A DNA stretch of 64,000 nucleotides, from assembly GCF_024662235.1 (NCBI RefSeq), contig NZ_CP096276.1:5890001-5954000 (forward strand). Reading direction: 5' to 3'. The position numbers and the translations under genes are program-made. The notes under the pieces were generated by a model, which searched no databases, was not told the origin of the DNA, and saw only the letters and a list, made by a program, of their open reading frames with translations. This stretch comes from Pimelobacter simplex (GTDB taxonomy: Bacteria; Actinomycetota; Actinomycetes; Propionibacteriales; Nocardioidaceae). Shown piece after piece: positions 1-8,404 of the stretch. Within the stretch, counting starts at the first letter, position 1. Each line of letters begins with the position of its first letter.

Positions 1-563
1 GCCGGATCACCCTCGACGGGGTGGACGTGACGCAGATGTCGCGGGCCGAGCTGCGCAGCCGGATCGGCATGGTGCTCCAGGACACCTGGATCTTCGAGGG
101 GACCATCCGCGACAACATCGCGTACGGCCGGCCGGACGCGACCGACGAGGAGATCCGCGAGGCCGCGCGGGCGACGTACGTCGACCGGTTCGTGCACTCG
201 CTGCCCGAGGGCTACGACACCAAGGTCGACGACGAGGGCTCGAACCTGTCGGCCGGCGAGCGCCAGCTCATCACCATCGCCCGGGCCTTCCTGGCCCAGC
301 CGGCGCTGCTGATCCTCGACGAGGCCACCTCGTCGGTGGACACGCGCACGGAGCTGCTGCTGCAGCAGGCGATGGCGGCGCTGCGCACCGACCGGACGTC
401 GTTCGTGATCGCGCACCGGCTCTCCACGATCCGCGACGCGGACCTGATCCTGGTCATGGAGCACGGGCGGATCGTGGAGCAGGGCTCGCACGCCGAGCTG
501 CTGGAGCGCGACGGTGCGTTCGCCCGGCTGCACGCGGCGCAGTTCGCGGCGGCGGCGGTGTGA
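1..563 (+). CDS. ABC exporter ATP-binding domain, C-terminal part (5' end outside window)
   Basis: This is the nucleotide-binding domain of an ABC exporter, probably the C-terminal half of a fused permease-ATPase half transporter, acting at the inner membrane. Frame 3 is open from the window edge. Visible motifs are the Q-loop region ([19 protein letters not shown]), the ABC signature LSAGERQ, the Walker B segment [12 protein letters not shown] and the H-loop AHRLSTI. The Walker A lysine and the membrane domain lie upstream of the window. The [10 protein letters not shown] pattern is typical of lipid, drug and peptide exporters rather than importers. It is convergent with the metI-like gene, with about 56 bp between the stops. 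The substrate cannot be told from this fragment. Confidence 0.9.
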   Translation, partial: RITLDGVDVTQMSRAELRSRIGMVLQDTWIFEGTIRDNIAYGRPDATDEEIREAARATYVDRFVHSLPEGYDTKVDDEGSNLSAGERQLITIARAFLAQPALLILDEATSSVDTRTELLLQQAMAALRTDRTSFVIAHRLSTIRDADLILVMEHGRIVEQGSHAELLERDGAFARLHAAQFAAAAV

Positions 564-619
564 GGCGCCCAGAGGAGGGGCTCGGTGGCAGCGCGGTGCG
601 GAGCTTCGCGCACGTCTGA

Positions 620-1300
620 TCAGCGCCGCAGCACCCGCCGGGCCAGCACGTTGCCGCCGAGCTGGATGACCGTGACCATCGCGACCAGGACGACGATCGC
701 CGACCACGTGATGACCTGGTCGAACTGCCGGAACCCGAAGCGCTGCGCGAACGACCCGAGGCCGCCGCCTGCGACGACACCGGCGATCGCGGTCATGTCG
801 ACGATCGCCACGAACGCGAACGTGAAGCCGAGGATCATCGGCCCCAGGGCCTCCGGCAGGACGACGGTCAGCGCGATCCGGAGCCGGCTCGCGCCCATCG
901 CGCGGGCCGCCTCGATCACGCCGGGGCTGACGGTGACCAGGTTCTGCTCGACGATCCGGCTGACGCCGAAGATCGCCGCGATCGTGATCGCGAACGTCGC
1001 GGCCCAGATCCCGATGCCGGTGCCGACCACCTGCCGCGCCACGGGCTGCAGGGCGGCGACGAAGATGACGAACGGGATCGGCCGGAAGAAGTTCACGGCC
1101 ACGTTGAGCACCACGAACACGAGACGGTTGGCGTACAGCCCGCCCTTGCGGGTGACGAAGAGGCCGAGTCCGAGGCCCAGGCCGAGCAGGCCGCCCAGCA
1201 CGAGCGCGGTGGTGGCCATGACGAGGGTCTCGCCGGCGGCCTGCCAGAACTCGGGCTGGAGGTCGCCGAGGCGGGTGTCGATGCCGAGGACGGCGGTCAT
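620..1300 (-). CDS. metI: Methionine-type ABC importer permease (MetI-like)
   Basis: Membrane permease of about 226 residues, the usual MetI size, with five or so hydrophobic segments and the EAA-type loop (EAARAMGASRLRIALTVVLPEALGP) that contacts the ATPase. It would move methionine or a related amino acid or peptide across the membrane with the neighbouring ATPase and binding protein. The ATG at 1298-1300 is chosen because it overlaps the metN stop by one base, giving the order metQ-metN-metI in one transcript; longer readings of this frame run antisense-like through metN and are not plausible. Substrate is inferred from family only; methionine, methionine sulfoxide or a small peptide are all possible. 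Confidence 0.88.
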   Translation of the reverse strand: MTAVLGIDTRLGDLQPEFWQAAGETLVMATTALVLGGLLGLGLGLGLFVTRKGGLYANRLVFVVLNVAVNFFRPIPFVIFVAALQPVARQVVGTGIGIWAATFAITIAAIFGVSRIVEQNLVTVSPGVIEAARAMGASRLRIALTVVLPEALGPMILGFTFAFVAIVDMTAIAGVVAGGGLGSFAQRFGFRQFDQVITWSAIVVLVAMVTVIQLGGNVLARRVLRR

Positions 1301-2334
1301 CACGCCACCTCCGTCCACGGTACGGCGGGCGCGAGCTCGGCCAGCGCGGCGTCGACCGCCGCGTCGGCGCCGGTGAGTGCGACCGTCAGGTTGCCGAAGC
1401 TGGTGCCCTGGATCTCCTCGATGCCGCCGTGCACCAGCTCGAAGCCGACGTCGTGGCGCAGGAAGGTCGCGAACGCCTCGGACGGGCGGCCGGCGGTGTC
1501 GCGGAACGCGAGCCGTACGAAGCGGCCCGGGTGGCGCTCGCGGAGCGCGGCGACGACGTCCGGGTCGGGCACGTCCTCGACGACGGTGCGCACGAAGCGC
1601 CGGGTGACGTCGTGCCGGGGCTGGGTGAACACCTCGACGACGGGGCCCTGCTCGACGACCTTGCCGGACTCCATCACCGCGACGCGGTGGGCGATGCGGC
1701 GGACGACGTCCATCTCGTGGGTGATGAGCAGGATGGTCACGCCGAGCTCGCGGTTGACCCGCTCGAGCAGGTCGAGCACGTCGCGCGTGGTGTCCGGGTC
1801 GAGCGCGCTGGTGGCCTCGTCGGCCAGCAGCAGCGGGGGATTGGTGGCCAGGGCCCGCGCGATGCCCACGCGCTGCTTCTGGCCGCCGGAGAGGTCGCCG
1901 ACCCGGGCGTGGGCCTTGTCGGCAAGACCGACGAAGTGCAGCAGCTCGGAGATCCGCGCCTGCTGCTCGTCCCGCCCCATCCCGGCGACGGCGAGGGGGA
2001 ACGCGAGGTTGCCCCACACCGTGCGCGACTCCATCAGGTTGAACTGCTGGAAGACCATGCCGATCCCGCGGCGCAGCTCGCGCAGGCCGCGCTCGGAGAG
2101 CGTGGTGACGTCGACACCGTCGACCACCACGCTCCCCGACGTGACCGGCTCCAGCGCGTTGACGAGCCGGACCAGGGTGGACTTCCCGGCGCCGGAGTAG
2201 CCGATGATCGCGAAGATCTCGCCCCGCTCCACGGCCAGGTCGACGCCGTCGACCGCCCGGCTCGGAGCATCGCCGCGGCGGGTGCCGGGGAACTCCTTGA
2301 CCACTCCGCGCAGCTCGACCAGTGGAGCGGTCAC
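1300..2334 (-). CDS. metN: Methionine-type ABC importer ATPase with NIL domain (MetN-like)
   Basis: A 344-residue ATPase. The N-terminal two thirds is an ABC domain with Walker A GYSGAGKST, signature LSGGQKQR, Walker B LLLADEATSALD and the H-loop histidine in LLITHEMD. The last 75 or so residues (PGRFVRLAFRDTAG onward) form the NIL domain, which in MetN binds methionine and inhibits transport when the cell is replete. That domain is the main reason for a methionine rather than a general amino-acid assignment. The GTG start at 2332-2334 overlaps the metQ stop as GTGA, and the gene is cotranscribed with metQ and metI. Confidence 0.9.
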   Translation of the reverse strand: MTAPLVELRGVVKEFPGTRRGDAPSRAVDGVDLAVERGEIFAIIGYSGAGKSTLVRLVNALEPVTSGSVVVDGVDVTTLSERGLRELRRGIGMVFQQFNLMESRTVWGNLAFPLAVAGMGRDEQQARISELLHFVGLADKAHARVGDLSGGQKQRVGIARALATNPPLLLADEATSALDPDTTRDVLDLLERVNRELGVTILLITHEMDVVRRIAHRVAVMESGKVVEQGPVVEVFTQPRHDVTRRFVRTVVEDVPDPDVVAALRERHPGRFVRLAFRDTAGRPSEAFATFLRHDVGFELVHGGIEEIQGTSFGNLTVALTGADAAVDAALAELAPAVPWTEVA

Positions 2335-3299
2335 TGCTGCTCGCGGATCTGCTTCTCGACGTCGCGCAGGCTCTTCTCGAGGTCGGCCTGGCTGACCTTG
2401 ACGAACTGCGCCGTGCCGCCGGCCGCCTCGTCGGCGCCGTCGAGCACCGCCTGGGTGTCCTGGTAGACCTGCACGAGCTTCTGCAGCACCGCGTTGTCCT
2501 TGTCCTCGGCGCGGACCGCGAAGATGTTGACGTAGGGCACGGCCTTGGGGTCGCTCGGGTCGTCCTGGGCGATGGCGTCGTCGAACTTCAGGCCGGCGTC
2601 CTCGACGAAGTCGTTGTTGACGATCGCCGCGGCCACGTCGGGCAGCGAGGTCGGGGTGAGGTCGGCCTGCAGCGCCTTGACCTTGACCCGCGAGGCCGAC
2701 TCGTCGACGTCGGCGACGGTGGAGAAGATCGAGCCGCCGCCGTCGAGCTTGATCAGGCCGGCCGACTGGAGCACGAGGAGGCCGCGGGCCTGGTTCGAGT
2801 CGTCGTCCGGGACGACGACCGTGGAGCCGTCGGGGATGTCGGCCACGTCGTCGTACTTCTGGGAGTAGAGGCCGAGCGGGTAGATCGCGGTCGAGCCGAG
2901 CGGCACGAGGTCGTCGTCGTTGGCGACGTTGTACTGCGCGAGGTAGACGATGTGCTGGAACTGGTTGGCGTCCAGCTCGCCCTCGCTGAGCGCGGGGTTC
3001 GGCTGCGGGTACTCCGCGAAGTCCTTGATCTCCAGCTCGATGCCGGCGTCCTTCGCGGCGTCCTTGAAGGTCTCCCAGTACGGGTCGCTCGCGCCGACCG
3101 TGCCCAGGACGACCTTGACCGGGTCGTCGCTGCTCAGCGCGGTCGTGCCGTCCTTGCCGGTCGCGCGCGGGGCGTCGTCGCCGCCGCGGGTGAGCAGGAA
3201 GATCGCCCCGGCGATGAGCGCCAGGACGACCACCCCGACGCCGCCGATCAGCGGCAGGCGGGACTTGGGGGCTTCGATGAGCGGGATCTGGTCGGACAT
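2331..3299 (-). CDS. metQ: MetQ/NlpA-family substrate-binding protein, apparently membrane-anchored by a TM helix
   Basis: A 322-residue NlpA-family solute-binding protein, first gene of the met importer operon. The body has typical family features (VKVVLGTVGASDPYWE, DFAEYPQPNPAL, FQHIVYLAQYN, IFAVRAEDKDN). The N terminus is unusual: residues 1-40 hold one hydrophobic segment (LIGGVGVVVLALIAGAIFLL) but no cysteine, so there is no lipobox. The protein therefore looks tethered by an uncleaved helix instead of a lipid, unlike standard MetQ. ATG at 3297-3299; the Shine-Dalgarno is weak. The upstream region is shared with a plus-strand leader RNA. No SAM riboswitch was recognised in front of it. 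Confidence 0.87.
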   Translation of the reverse strand: MSDQIPLIEAPKSRLPLIGGVGVVVLALIAGAIFLLTRGGDDAPRATGKDGTTALSSDDPVKVVLGTVGASDPYWETFKDAAKDAGIELEIKDFAEYPQPNPALSEGELDANQFQHIVYLAQYNVANDDDLVPLGSTAIYPLGLYSQKYDDVADIPDGSTVVVPDDDSNQARGLLVLQSAGLIKLDGGGSIFSTVADVDESASRVKVKALQADLTPTSLPDVAAAIVNNDFVEDAGLKFDDAIAQDDPSDPKAVPYVNIFAVRAEDKDNAVLQKLVQVYQDTQAVLDGADEAAGGTAQFVKVSQADLEKSLRDVEKQIREQQ

Positions 3300-3394
3300 G
3301 CTCGCTAAAAGGCAACTAGATCGCTCGACATTCCTGATCGGGGCGTTGGCTGCGTCACAGCGGCGGCCGCCGTCCGGTTCCCGGCGTTAATCCG

Positions 3395-3423
3395 TTGTGC
3401 GCGCTCGGAGCGCGACCTACCGT
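3395..3423 (+). promoter_or_regulatory. Promoter for the short leader transcript
   Basis: TTGTGC at 3395-3400 and TACCGT at 3418-3423 are separated by exactly 17 bp, a good fit to a housekeeping actinobacterial promoter (TTG at -35, TAnnnT at -10). Transcription would begin near 3430, a few bases before a strong Shine-Dalgarno and a 12-codon ORF. No larger gene on this strand starts before the terminator at 3544-3614. Predicted by eye only. Confidence 0.5.
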
Positions 3424-3456
3424 TGGGGGCACACGGGAAAGGAGGTGGTCCGAAGA

Positions 3457-3495
3457 ATGATTTCTCTCAGGACGCGTGAGGTGGCTGCGCGCTAG
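3457..3495 (+). CDS. Putative 12-codon leader ORF (MISLRTREVAAR)
   Basis: A tiny ORF, ATG at 3457 and TAG at 3493-3495, encodes MISLRTREVAAR. It follows a near-perfect Shine-Dalgarno (AAAGGAGGTGG at about 3438-3448, spacer about 10 bases) and a promoter at 3395-3423. It ends 48 bases before a strong intrinsic terminator. Its last codons contain GGCTGCG, repeated at 3513-3519; both copies can pair with CGCAGCC at 3533-3539, so alternative RNA folds are possible depending on ribosome position. Very short basic RTREVA-type ORFs may be widespread in actinobacteria, but that is recollection and not verified here. It may be an attenuator peptide for a gene not obviously present, or part of a stand-alone small RNA. 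Confidence 0.45.
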   Translation: MISLRTREVAAR

Positions 3496-3543
3496 CGGCC
3501 CCGCAGTTCTACGGCTGCGACGCGAATCTCAACGCAGCCACCC

Positions 3544-3614
3544 GACCCGCAGGTGAAACCGGGATCGTCCCCCGGCCTGGTCCTCCGACCACACCTGCGG
3601 GTCGCTGCATTTTT
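3544..3614 (+). terminator. Strong intrinsic terminator after the leader ORF
   Basis: GACCCGCAGGTG at 3544-3555 is the exact reverse complement of CACCTGCGGGTC at 3592-3603, with a smaller CCGGG/CCCGG hairpin nested inside the loop and a run of five T at 3610-3614. This would stop the leader transcript before the MFS promoter at 3657. Confidence 0.6.
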
Positions 3615-3655
3615 CGGTGCTCGTCGCCGGGTGCGCGTTCCGTGCGTCACAGAAA

Positions 3656-3705
3656 GTTGCCGTCGTCAACCAATCCTCATATAGTTGACCGGTCGCAACC
3701 AATCT
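3656..3705 (+). promoter_or_regulatory. Promoter and MarR-type operator of the MFS/MarR operon
   Basis: TTGCCG (3657-3662) and TATAGT (3680-3685) are spaced 17 bp apart, an excellent sigma-70-type promoter. Two similar elements overlap it: GTTG-N7-CAACCAATC beginning at 3656 and GTTG-N8-CAACCAATC beginning at 3684. GTCAAC (3665-3670) and GTTGAC (3684-3689) are also inverted copies. A repressor bound here would block RNA polymerase. The obvious candidate is the MarR protein encoded as the second gene of the operon. Confidence 0.6.
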
Positions 3706-3735
3706 TCGGCTGCACCTGCGCTACGACGAGAAGAG

Positions 3736-5454
3736 ATGACGCACTCGATGACCACCGCTCCTTCGGCCCCTGCCGAACCGGGTCAGATGACCCACCGCGA
3801 GATCCTGGAGGCCCTGACCGGGCTCCTGCTCGCGATGTTCGTGGCGATGCTCTCCAGCACAGTGGTGAGCAACGCCCTCCCCGCGATCGTGACCGACCTG
3901 CACGGCAGCCAGACCGGCTACACGTGGGTCGTCGTCGCGACGCTCCTGACGATGACCGCGACGACCCCGATCTGGGGCAAGCTCGCGGACCTGTTCAGCA
4001 AGAAGCTCCTGGTCCAGGCGGCCCTGGTGATCTTCTCCCTCGGCTCGGTCGTCGCCGCGATCGCGCCCAACATGGGCGTCCTGATCGGGGCGCGCGCCTT
4101 CCAGGGCCTCGGCGTCGGTGGTCTGACCGCGCTGGTCCAGGTGGTCATCGCCTCGATGGTCCCGCCGCGTGAGCGCGGCCGCTACAGCGGCTACATCGGC
4201 GCGGTGTTCGCCACCGCGACGGTCAGCGGCCCGCTGCTCGGCGGCATCGTCGTGGACAGCCCGCTGGGCTGGCGCGGCTGCTTCATCGTCGGCATCCCGG
4301 TCGCCGCCATCGCGTTCGTCGTCCTGCAGAAGACCCTGCACCTGCCGACGATCAAGCGCGAGGTCAAGATCGACTACCTCGGCGCGACCCTCATCATGGG
4401 CGGCATCAGCCTGCTCCTCGTCTGGGTCAGCCTGGCCGGCACCAACTTCGACTGGATCTCCGGTACGTCGGCCGGACTCGTCGTCGCCAGCCTGGTCCTC
4501 ATCGGTGCGGCCCTGTGGGTCGAGGCCCGCGTCGCCGCCGAGCCGGTGATCCCGCTGCGCCTCTTCCGCGACCGCACCACCGCCCTGGCGACCGCCGCGT
4601 CGGTGATGATCGGCGTCGCGATGTTCGGCGCGACCGTCTACCTGAGCCAGTACTTCCAGCTCGCCCGCGGCATGAGCCCGACCGAGGCCGGCCTGATGTC
4701 GATCGCGATGGTCGGCGGCCTGCTCGTCTCCAGCATCCTCAGCGGCCGGGTGATCACCCGGACCGGCCTGTGGAAGCGGTGGCTGGTCGGCGGCATGGTG
4801 CTCGTCATCGCCGGCATCGCGCTGCTCGGCACGATCGACGCGACCACCTCGCTGTGGGTCGTCGGCGCCTGGATGGCGATCACCGGTGTCGGTCTCGGCG
4901 CGACCATGCAGAACCTGGTCCTCGCCGTGCAGAACAACACCGCCCCCCAGGACCTCGGTGCGGCCAGCTCGGTCGTCGCGATGTTCCGCTCCATCGGTGG
5001 TTCCGCGGGTGTCGCGGCGCTCGGCGCGGTCCTCGCCCACAAGGTCACCGGCGGCGTCAAGGACGGTATCGCCCAGCTCGTCGCCTCCGGCAAGATCTCG
5101 CAGGCCCAGCTCGAGCAGATGCAGCACTCCACCGGTGACATCCCCAAGATCTCCGAGCTGCCCCCGGCCATCCGGGCGATCTACGAGGGCTCGTTCGGCG
5201 AGGCCGTCGGGCACCTGTTCATGGTCGCGGCGCCGTTCGCCGTGGTCGCCTTCCTCTGCATCCTCTTCATCAAGGAGGTGCCGCTGCGGACCACGATGGG
5301 GCCGAGCGTCGCGGAGTCCGAGATCGAGGCCGGCGCGGTCGCCACGGGCAACCCCGCCGACTACCCGGGCTACGAGGTCGAGGGTTCTGCCGACGCCGCC
5401 GAGGCCGCCGACATCGAGGCCGGCGAGGCCGACCCGGTCGGGCGGAGCAGGTGA
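3736..5454 (+). CDS. MFS drug/solute exporter, DHA2 (14-TM) family
   Basis: About 572 residues with 14 hydrophobic segments, the DHA2 (EmrB/QacA) architecture, expected to export drugs or other small toxic molecules by proton antiport. Motif A appears as GKLADLFSKK after the second helix and motif C-like glycines as GPLLGGI in helix 5. The C-terminal 50 residues are acidic and probably cytoplasmic. The start is placed at ATG 3736 (MTHSMTTAPS) because the upstream TTG in the same frame lies inside the -10 element. ATG 3748 is possible. The stop overlaps the start of the MarR gene, so exporter and regulator form one operon, the usual autoregulated arrangement. Confidence 0.9.
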   Translation: MTHSMTTAPSAPAEPGQMTHREILEALTGLLLAMFVAMLSSTVVSNALPAIVTDLHGSQTGYTWVVVATLLTMTATTPIWGKLADLFSKKLLVQAALVIFSLGSVVAAIAPNMGVLIGARAFQGLGVGGLTALVQVVIASMVPPRERGRYSGYIGAVFATATVSGPLLGGIVVDSPLGWRGCFIVGIPVAAIAFVVLQKTLHLPTIKREVKIDYLGATLIMGGISLLLVWVSLAGTNFDWISGTSAGLVVASLVLIGAALWVEARVAAEPVIPLRLFRDRTTALATAASVMIGVAMFGATVYLSQYFQLARGMSPTEAGLMSIAMVGGLLVSSILSGRVITRTGLWKRWLVGGMVLVIAGIALLGTIDATTSLWVVGAWMAITGVGLGATMQNLVLAVQNNTAPQDLGAASSVVAMFRSIGGSAGVAALGAVLAHKVTGGVKDGIAQLVASGKISQAQLEQMQHSTGDIPKISELPPAIRAIYEGSFGEAVGHLFMVAAPFAVVAFLCILFIKEVPLRTTMGPSVAESEIEAGAVATGNPADYPGYEVEGSADAAEAADIEAGEADPVGRSR

Positions 5455-5918
5455 TGGACGCCGTCGTCACCTCGCGCACCGAGGCGTTGCGCGAGCTGGA
5501 GACCGAGGTCGGCGTGCTGATCCGGCGGATCCGCCGGGTGATCGGCGAGCGGGCCCGGGCCGTGCACCCGGACCTGCTCCCGGCGTCGTACCTGATGCTG
5601 AGCTACGTCCGCGACAACGGACCGTTGCGGGCCTCGGCCATGTGCGCGGTCTTCGACATCGACAAGGGCGCGATCAGCCGCCAGGTCCAGCACCTCATCG
5701 ACCTGGGCCTGGTCGACCGCGAGCCCGATCCCGAGGACGGCCGGGCGACGCTGCTCTCCGCCAGCGAGGACGGCGTACGCCGGCTCGAGGCGGTCGCCGA
5801 CCAGCGCCGTGAGCAGCTCGACGAGCGGCTCGCCGACTGGCCGGCCGAGGAGCTGCACGCGTTCGCGGGCTCGCTCCGGCGCTACAACGACGCGCTCGGG
5901 ATGCCGGGGGACCGCTAG
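5454..5918 (+). CDS. MarR-family transcriptional regulator
   Basis: A 154-residue winged-helix regulator. The DNA-binding region is residues 50-100 (GPLRASAMCAVFDIDKGAISRQVQHLIDLGLVDREPDPEDGRA), with the beta-wing containing the conserved D-x-R of MarR proteins. It probably represses the MFS exporter in front of it through the GTTG/CAAC elements at 3656-3705 and releases on binding a substrate of the pump; that is inference from position. ATG 5454 overlaps the exporter stop; GTG 5451 is equally usable. Its stop overlaps by four bases the stop of the convergent GH13 gene. Confidence 0.9.
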   Translation: MDAVVTSRTEALRELETEVGVLIRRIRRVIGERARAVHPDLLPASYLMLSYVRDNGPLRASAMCAVFDIDKGAISRQVQHLIDLGLVDREPDPEDGRATLLSASEDGVRRLEAVADQRREQLDERLADWPAEELHAFAGSLRRYNDALGMPGDR

Positions 5919-7594
5919 CGGATCCAGGCGGCGGTGTCCGGCGGCAGCAGTCCGCCGGCCACCGCCGCGCTGCTGATCAGGACCTCGCCCGGGGGCAGCG
6001 GCACGGGAGCGGTGCCCGCGTTGAGCACGACCGTCACCCCCGCCCGCCGTACGACGAGCAGGTCGCCCTCGGCGGACGCCTCGGTCGTCTCGTCCGCCCC
6101 GGCGAACACCGCGGCCCGCGCGGCCAGCGCCCGCCGGTAGAACTCCAGCGTCGAGTCCGGGTCGCCGGTCTGGGCGGCCACGGTGAGCGGCGCCCAGTCG
6201 TCGGGCTGGGGGATCCACGGCTGGGTGCCGTCCGCGCCCCCGAAACCGTAGGGCGCCCGCGTGCCGGACCAGGGCAGCGGCACCCGGCAGCCGTCCCGTC
6301 CGGGCTGCCCGGTGCGAAACCAGGACGGGTCCTGGCGGTCCTCGGGGGCGACGTCGACCTGCTCCAGGCCGAGCTCCTCGCCCTGGTAGAGGTACGCCGA
6401 GCCGGGCAGCGCGAGCATGGCCAGCGTCGCCGCCCGGCCCCGGGCCAGCCCGACCGGGCCGCCGCCGTAGCGGGTCGGGTGCCGCTCGACGTCGTGGTTG
6501 GACAGCACCCACGTCGGCGCCGACGCGGCCGCACCCACCGCGGCGATGGAGTCGGTGACGACGTCCGCGAACGCCGCGGCGGACCACGGCGTACCGAGCC
6601 AGCCGAAGTTGAAGGCCTGGTGGAGCTCGTCGGGACGGATGAACATCGCCATCGACGCGGCGGTCTGGGTCCAGGCCTCGGCGACGGCCATCCGGTCGCC
6701 GGGGTAGGAGTCGAGCACCCGGCGCCAGCGCCGGTAGACCTCGTGCACCTCGGGCTGGTCCCACATCGGCTCGTCGTTGAGGACCCGCTCGACCATCGAG
6801 TCTGCGGTCTTCTTCGGCTTCTCGGGGCGGACCTGGTCGCGCAGCGTGGCCTCCTTGTAGAGCCCGTGCGCGACGTCGACCCGGAAGCCGTCGACCCCGC
6901 GGTCGAGCCAGAACCGGAGGACGTCCTCGAACAGGTCGCCGACCTCGGGGTTGCGCCAGTCGAGGTCGGGCTGGGAGGTGTCGAAGAGGTGCAGATACCA
7001 CTGCGCCTTCTGGGGCGAGCGCGTCTCCGACGCCGGAGAGGCAGCAAGCTGCCGGGGGTCGCCTCCCGCCGCGCTGCCGCCCGGGCCGTCGGGGACCCGG
7101 GTCCAGGCCGGGCCGCCGAAGATCGAGTCCCAGTTGTTGGGCGGCTCGGCGCCGTCGGGTCCGCGGCCCTCGCGGAACAGGTAGCGCGCCCGCTCCGGCG
7201 AGCCCGGCGCCGCGGCGAGCGCCGCCTGGAACCACGGGTGCTGGTCGGAGGTGTGGTTGGGGACGAGGTCGACGATCACCCGCAGGTCCAGCTCGTGGGC
7301 GCGCGCGAGCAGCGTGTCGACGTCGTCGAGGGTCCCGAACAGGGGGTCGACGTCGGTGTAGTCGGCGACGTCGTACCCGTGGTCCTTCTGGGGGGAGGTG
7401 TAGAACGGCGTGATCCAGAGCGCGTCGACGCCCAGGTCGCGCAGGTAGGGCAGCCGCGAGGTGATGCCGGGCAGGTCGCCGACGCCGTCACCGCTGCCGT
7501 CGCCGGCCGGGCGGCCGTCGGCGAAGCTGCGGACGTAGACCTGGTAGACGACCGCGTCCCGCCACCACGGGGCCGCCTGGCTCGCCGGGCTCAC
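5915..7594 (-). CDS. GH13-family alpha-glucosidase
   Basis: Glycoside hydrolase family 13 enzyme of 559 residues, probably a cytoplasmic alpha-glucosidase acting on maltooligosaccharides or related alpha-glucosides; no signal peptide. It opens with WWRDAVVYQVYVRSFAD and has the four GH13 regions: DLVPNHTS, GFRVDVAHG with the nucleophile Asp (around residue 238), MAVAEAW with the acid Glu (around 305) and LSNHDVERH with the transition-state Asp (around 366). The HGYDVADYTDVDPLFGTLDD stretch resembles actinobacterial oligo-1,6- and alpha-glucosidases. The GTG start at 7592-7594 overlaps the stop of the upstream gene (GTGA), so both form one minus-strand operon. Confidence 0.92.
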   Translation of the reverse strand: MSPASQAAPWWRDAVVYQVYVRSFADGRPAGDGSGDGVGDLPGITSRLPYLRDLGVDALWITPFYTSPQKDHGYDVADYTDVDPLFGTLDDVDTLLARAHELDLRVIVDLVPNHTSDQHPWFQAALAAAPGSPERARYLFREGRGPDGAEPPNNWDSIFGGPAWTRVPDGPGGSAAGGDPRQLAASPASETRSPQKAQWYLHLFDTSQPDLDWRNPEVGDLFEDVLRFWLDRGVDGFRVDVAHGLYKEATLRDQVRPEKPKKTADSMVERVLNDEPMWDQPEVHEVYRRWRRVLDSYPGDRMAVAEAWTQTAASMAMFIRPDELHQAFNFGWLGTPWSAAAFADVVTDSIAAVGAAASAPTWVLSNHDVERHPTRYGGGPVGLARGRAATLAMLALPGSAYLYQGEELGLEQVDVAPEDRQDPSWFRTGQPGRDGCRVPLPWSGTRAPYGFGGADGTQPWIPQPDDWAPLTVAAQTGDPDSTLEFYRRALAARAAVFAGADETTEASAEGDLLVVRRAGVTVVLNAGTAPVPLPPGEVLISSAAVAGGLLPPDTAAWIR

Positions 7595-8319
7595 CGGAAC
7601 GCCCCCAGGTCGATGGTGATCCACACGTGCTCGGCCGTCGCGACCACCACGTCGCCGGGACCGTAGATCGTCGCCGCGGTGTAGGTACGGCGGCCGTCGA
7701 TGCCGCGCAGCTCGCCGACCACGACGTAGCGCTCGGAGGTCCGCGGCACGCTGCGCACCTCGGCCGTCATCCGGCCCAGCACCGAGGGCCGCGCCTCCAG
7801 GTCGCTGGCCCACCCACCGGGGCAGTCGAGCGCGGCCCACGCGATCGGCACCGCGCTCTCGTACGGCGTCCAGGTCGCCGCGACCCGGCTGTCGTCCGCA
7901 TCGGTGCGCTCGGTCCCGGCGAGGTGCCCGGCGAAGATCCGCAGCCCGTCGCCGACCCTCCGGTCGGGCCCGCACACGAAGCAGCCCGGGAACAGGTGGG
8001 TGCGGTGCCCGATGAAGCGCCCCTCGGCCTCGGCCGCCACGCTCGCCGAGACAGGGGCCACGGGGACCGGCGACGACTCGGCGTACACGGCCTCGGCGAC
8101 GGTCTGCCCGTCGTGGGTGACCAGGACGCCGGCCGCGGTCGGCTCCACCGGCAGCGGTACGTCGAGCGGCGGCGGCTGGCGCAGGGTCACGGTCACCGCG
8201 GTGCCCAGCGCCTGCGCCGGCAGGGTGGCCGCGAGCGCGCCCGCCGTCCAGCCGCCGTTGCCGGAACGGGGCGGTCCGTTGAAGCGGTGCGGAACGATCA
8301 GCGGAGGCAGGTGGGTCAC
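7591..8319 (-). CDS. Hotdog/thioesterase-like protein of unknown substrate
   Basis: A 242-residue cytoplasmic protein without signal or membrane segments. It looks like a two-hotdog protein: an N-terminal half beginning [20 protein letters not shown] and a second half with [20 protein letters not shown] and [24 protein letters not shown], the last resembling the C-terminal strand of acyl-CoA thioesterases. I infer thioesterase or acyl-CoA-binding activity; the substrate is not visible. The conserved GCFVCGP motif might be structural or metal-related. GTG start at 8317-8319. It is translationally coupled to the GH13 gene downstream and divergent from the iron regulator. Confidence 0.65.
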   Translation of the reverse strand: MTHLPPLIVPHRFNGPPRSGNGGWTAGALAATLPAQALGTAVTVTLRQPPPLDVPLPVEPTAAGVLVTHDGQTVAEAVYAESSPVPVAPVSASVAAEAEGRFIGHRTHLFPGCFVCGPDRRVGDGLRIFAGHLAGTERTDADDSRVAATWTPYESAVPIAWAALDCPGGWASDLEARPSVLGRMTAEVRSVPRTSERYVVVGELRGIDGRRTYTAATIYGPGDVVVATAEHVWITIDLGAFR

Positions 8320-8404
8320 GTTCCTAGCCTGCCAAACGCCCGGCAGCGAGGCTCAGGACGCCGGTTTGTGCGCTTGTTGCACCTCATGGGCAAGAATGGG
8401 TCGG

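Noticed and set aside
3300..3420. A SAM riboswitch before the metQ operon
   Set aside because: No SAM-class conserved motifs were seen on the minus strand.
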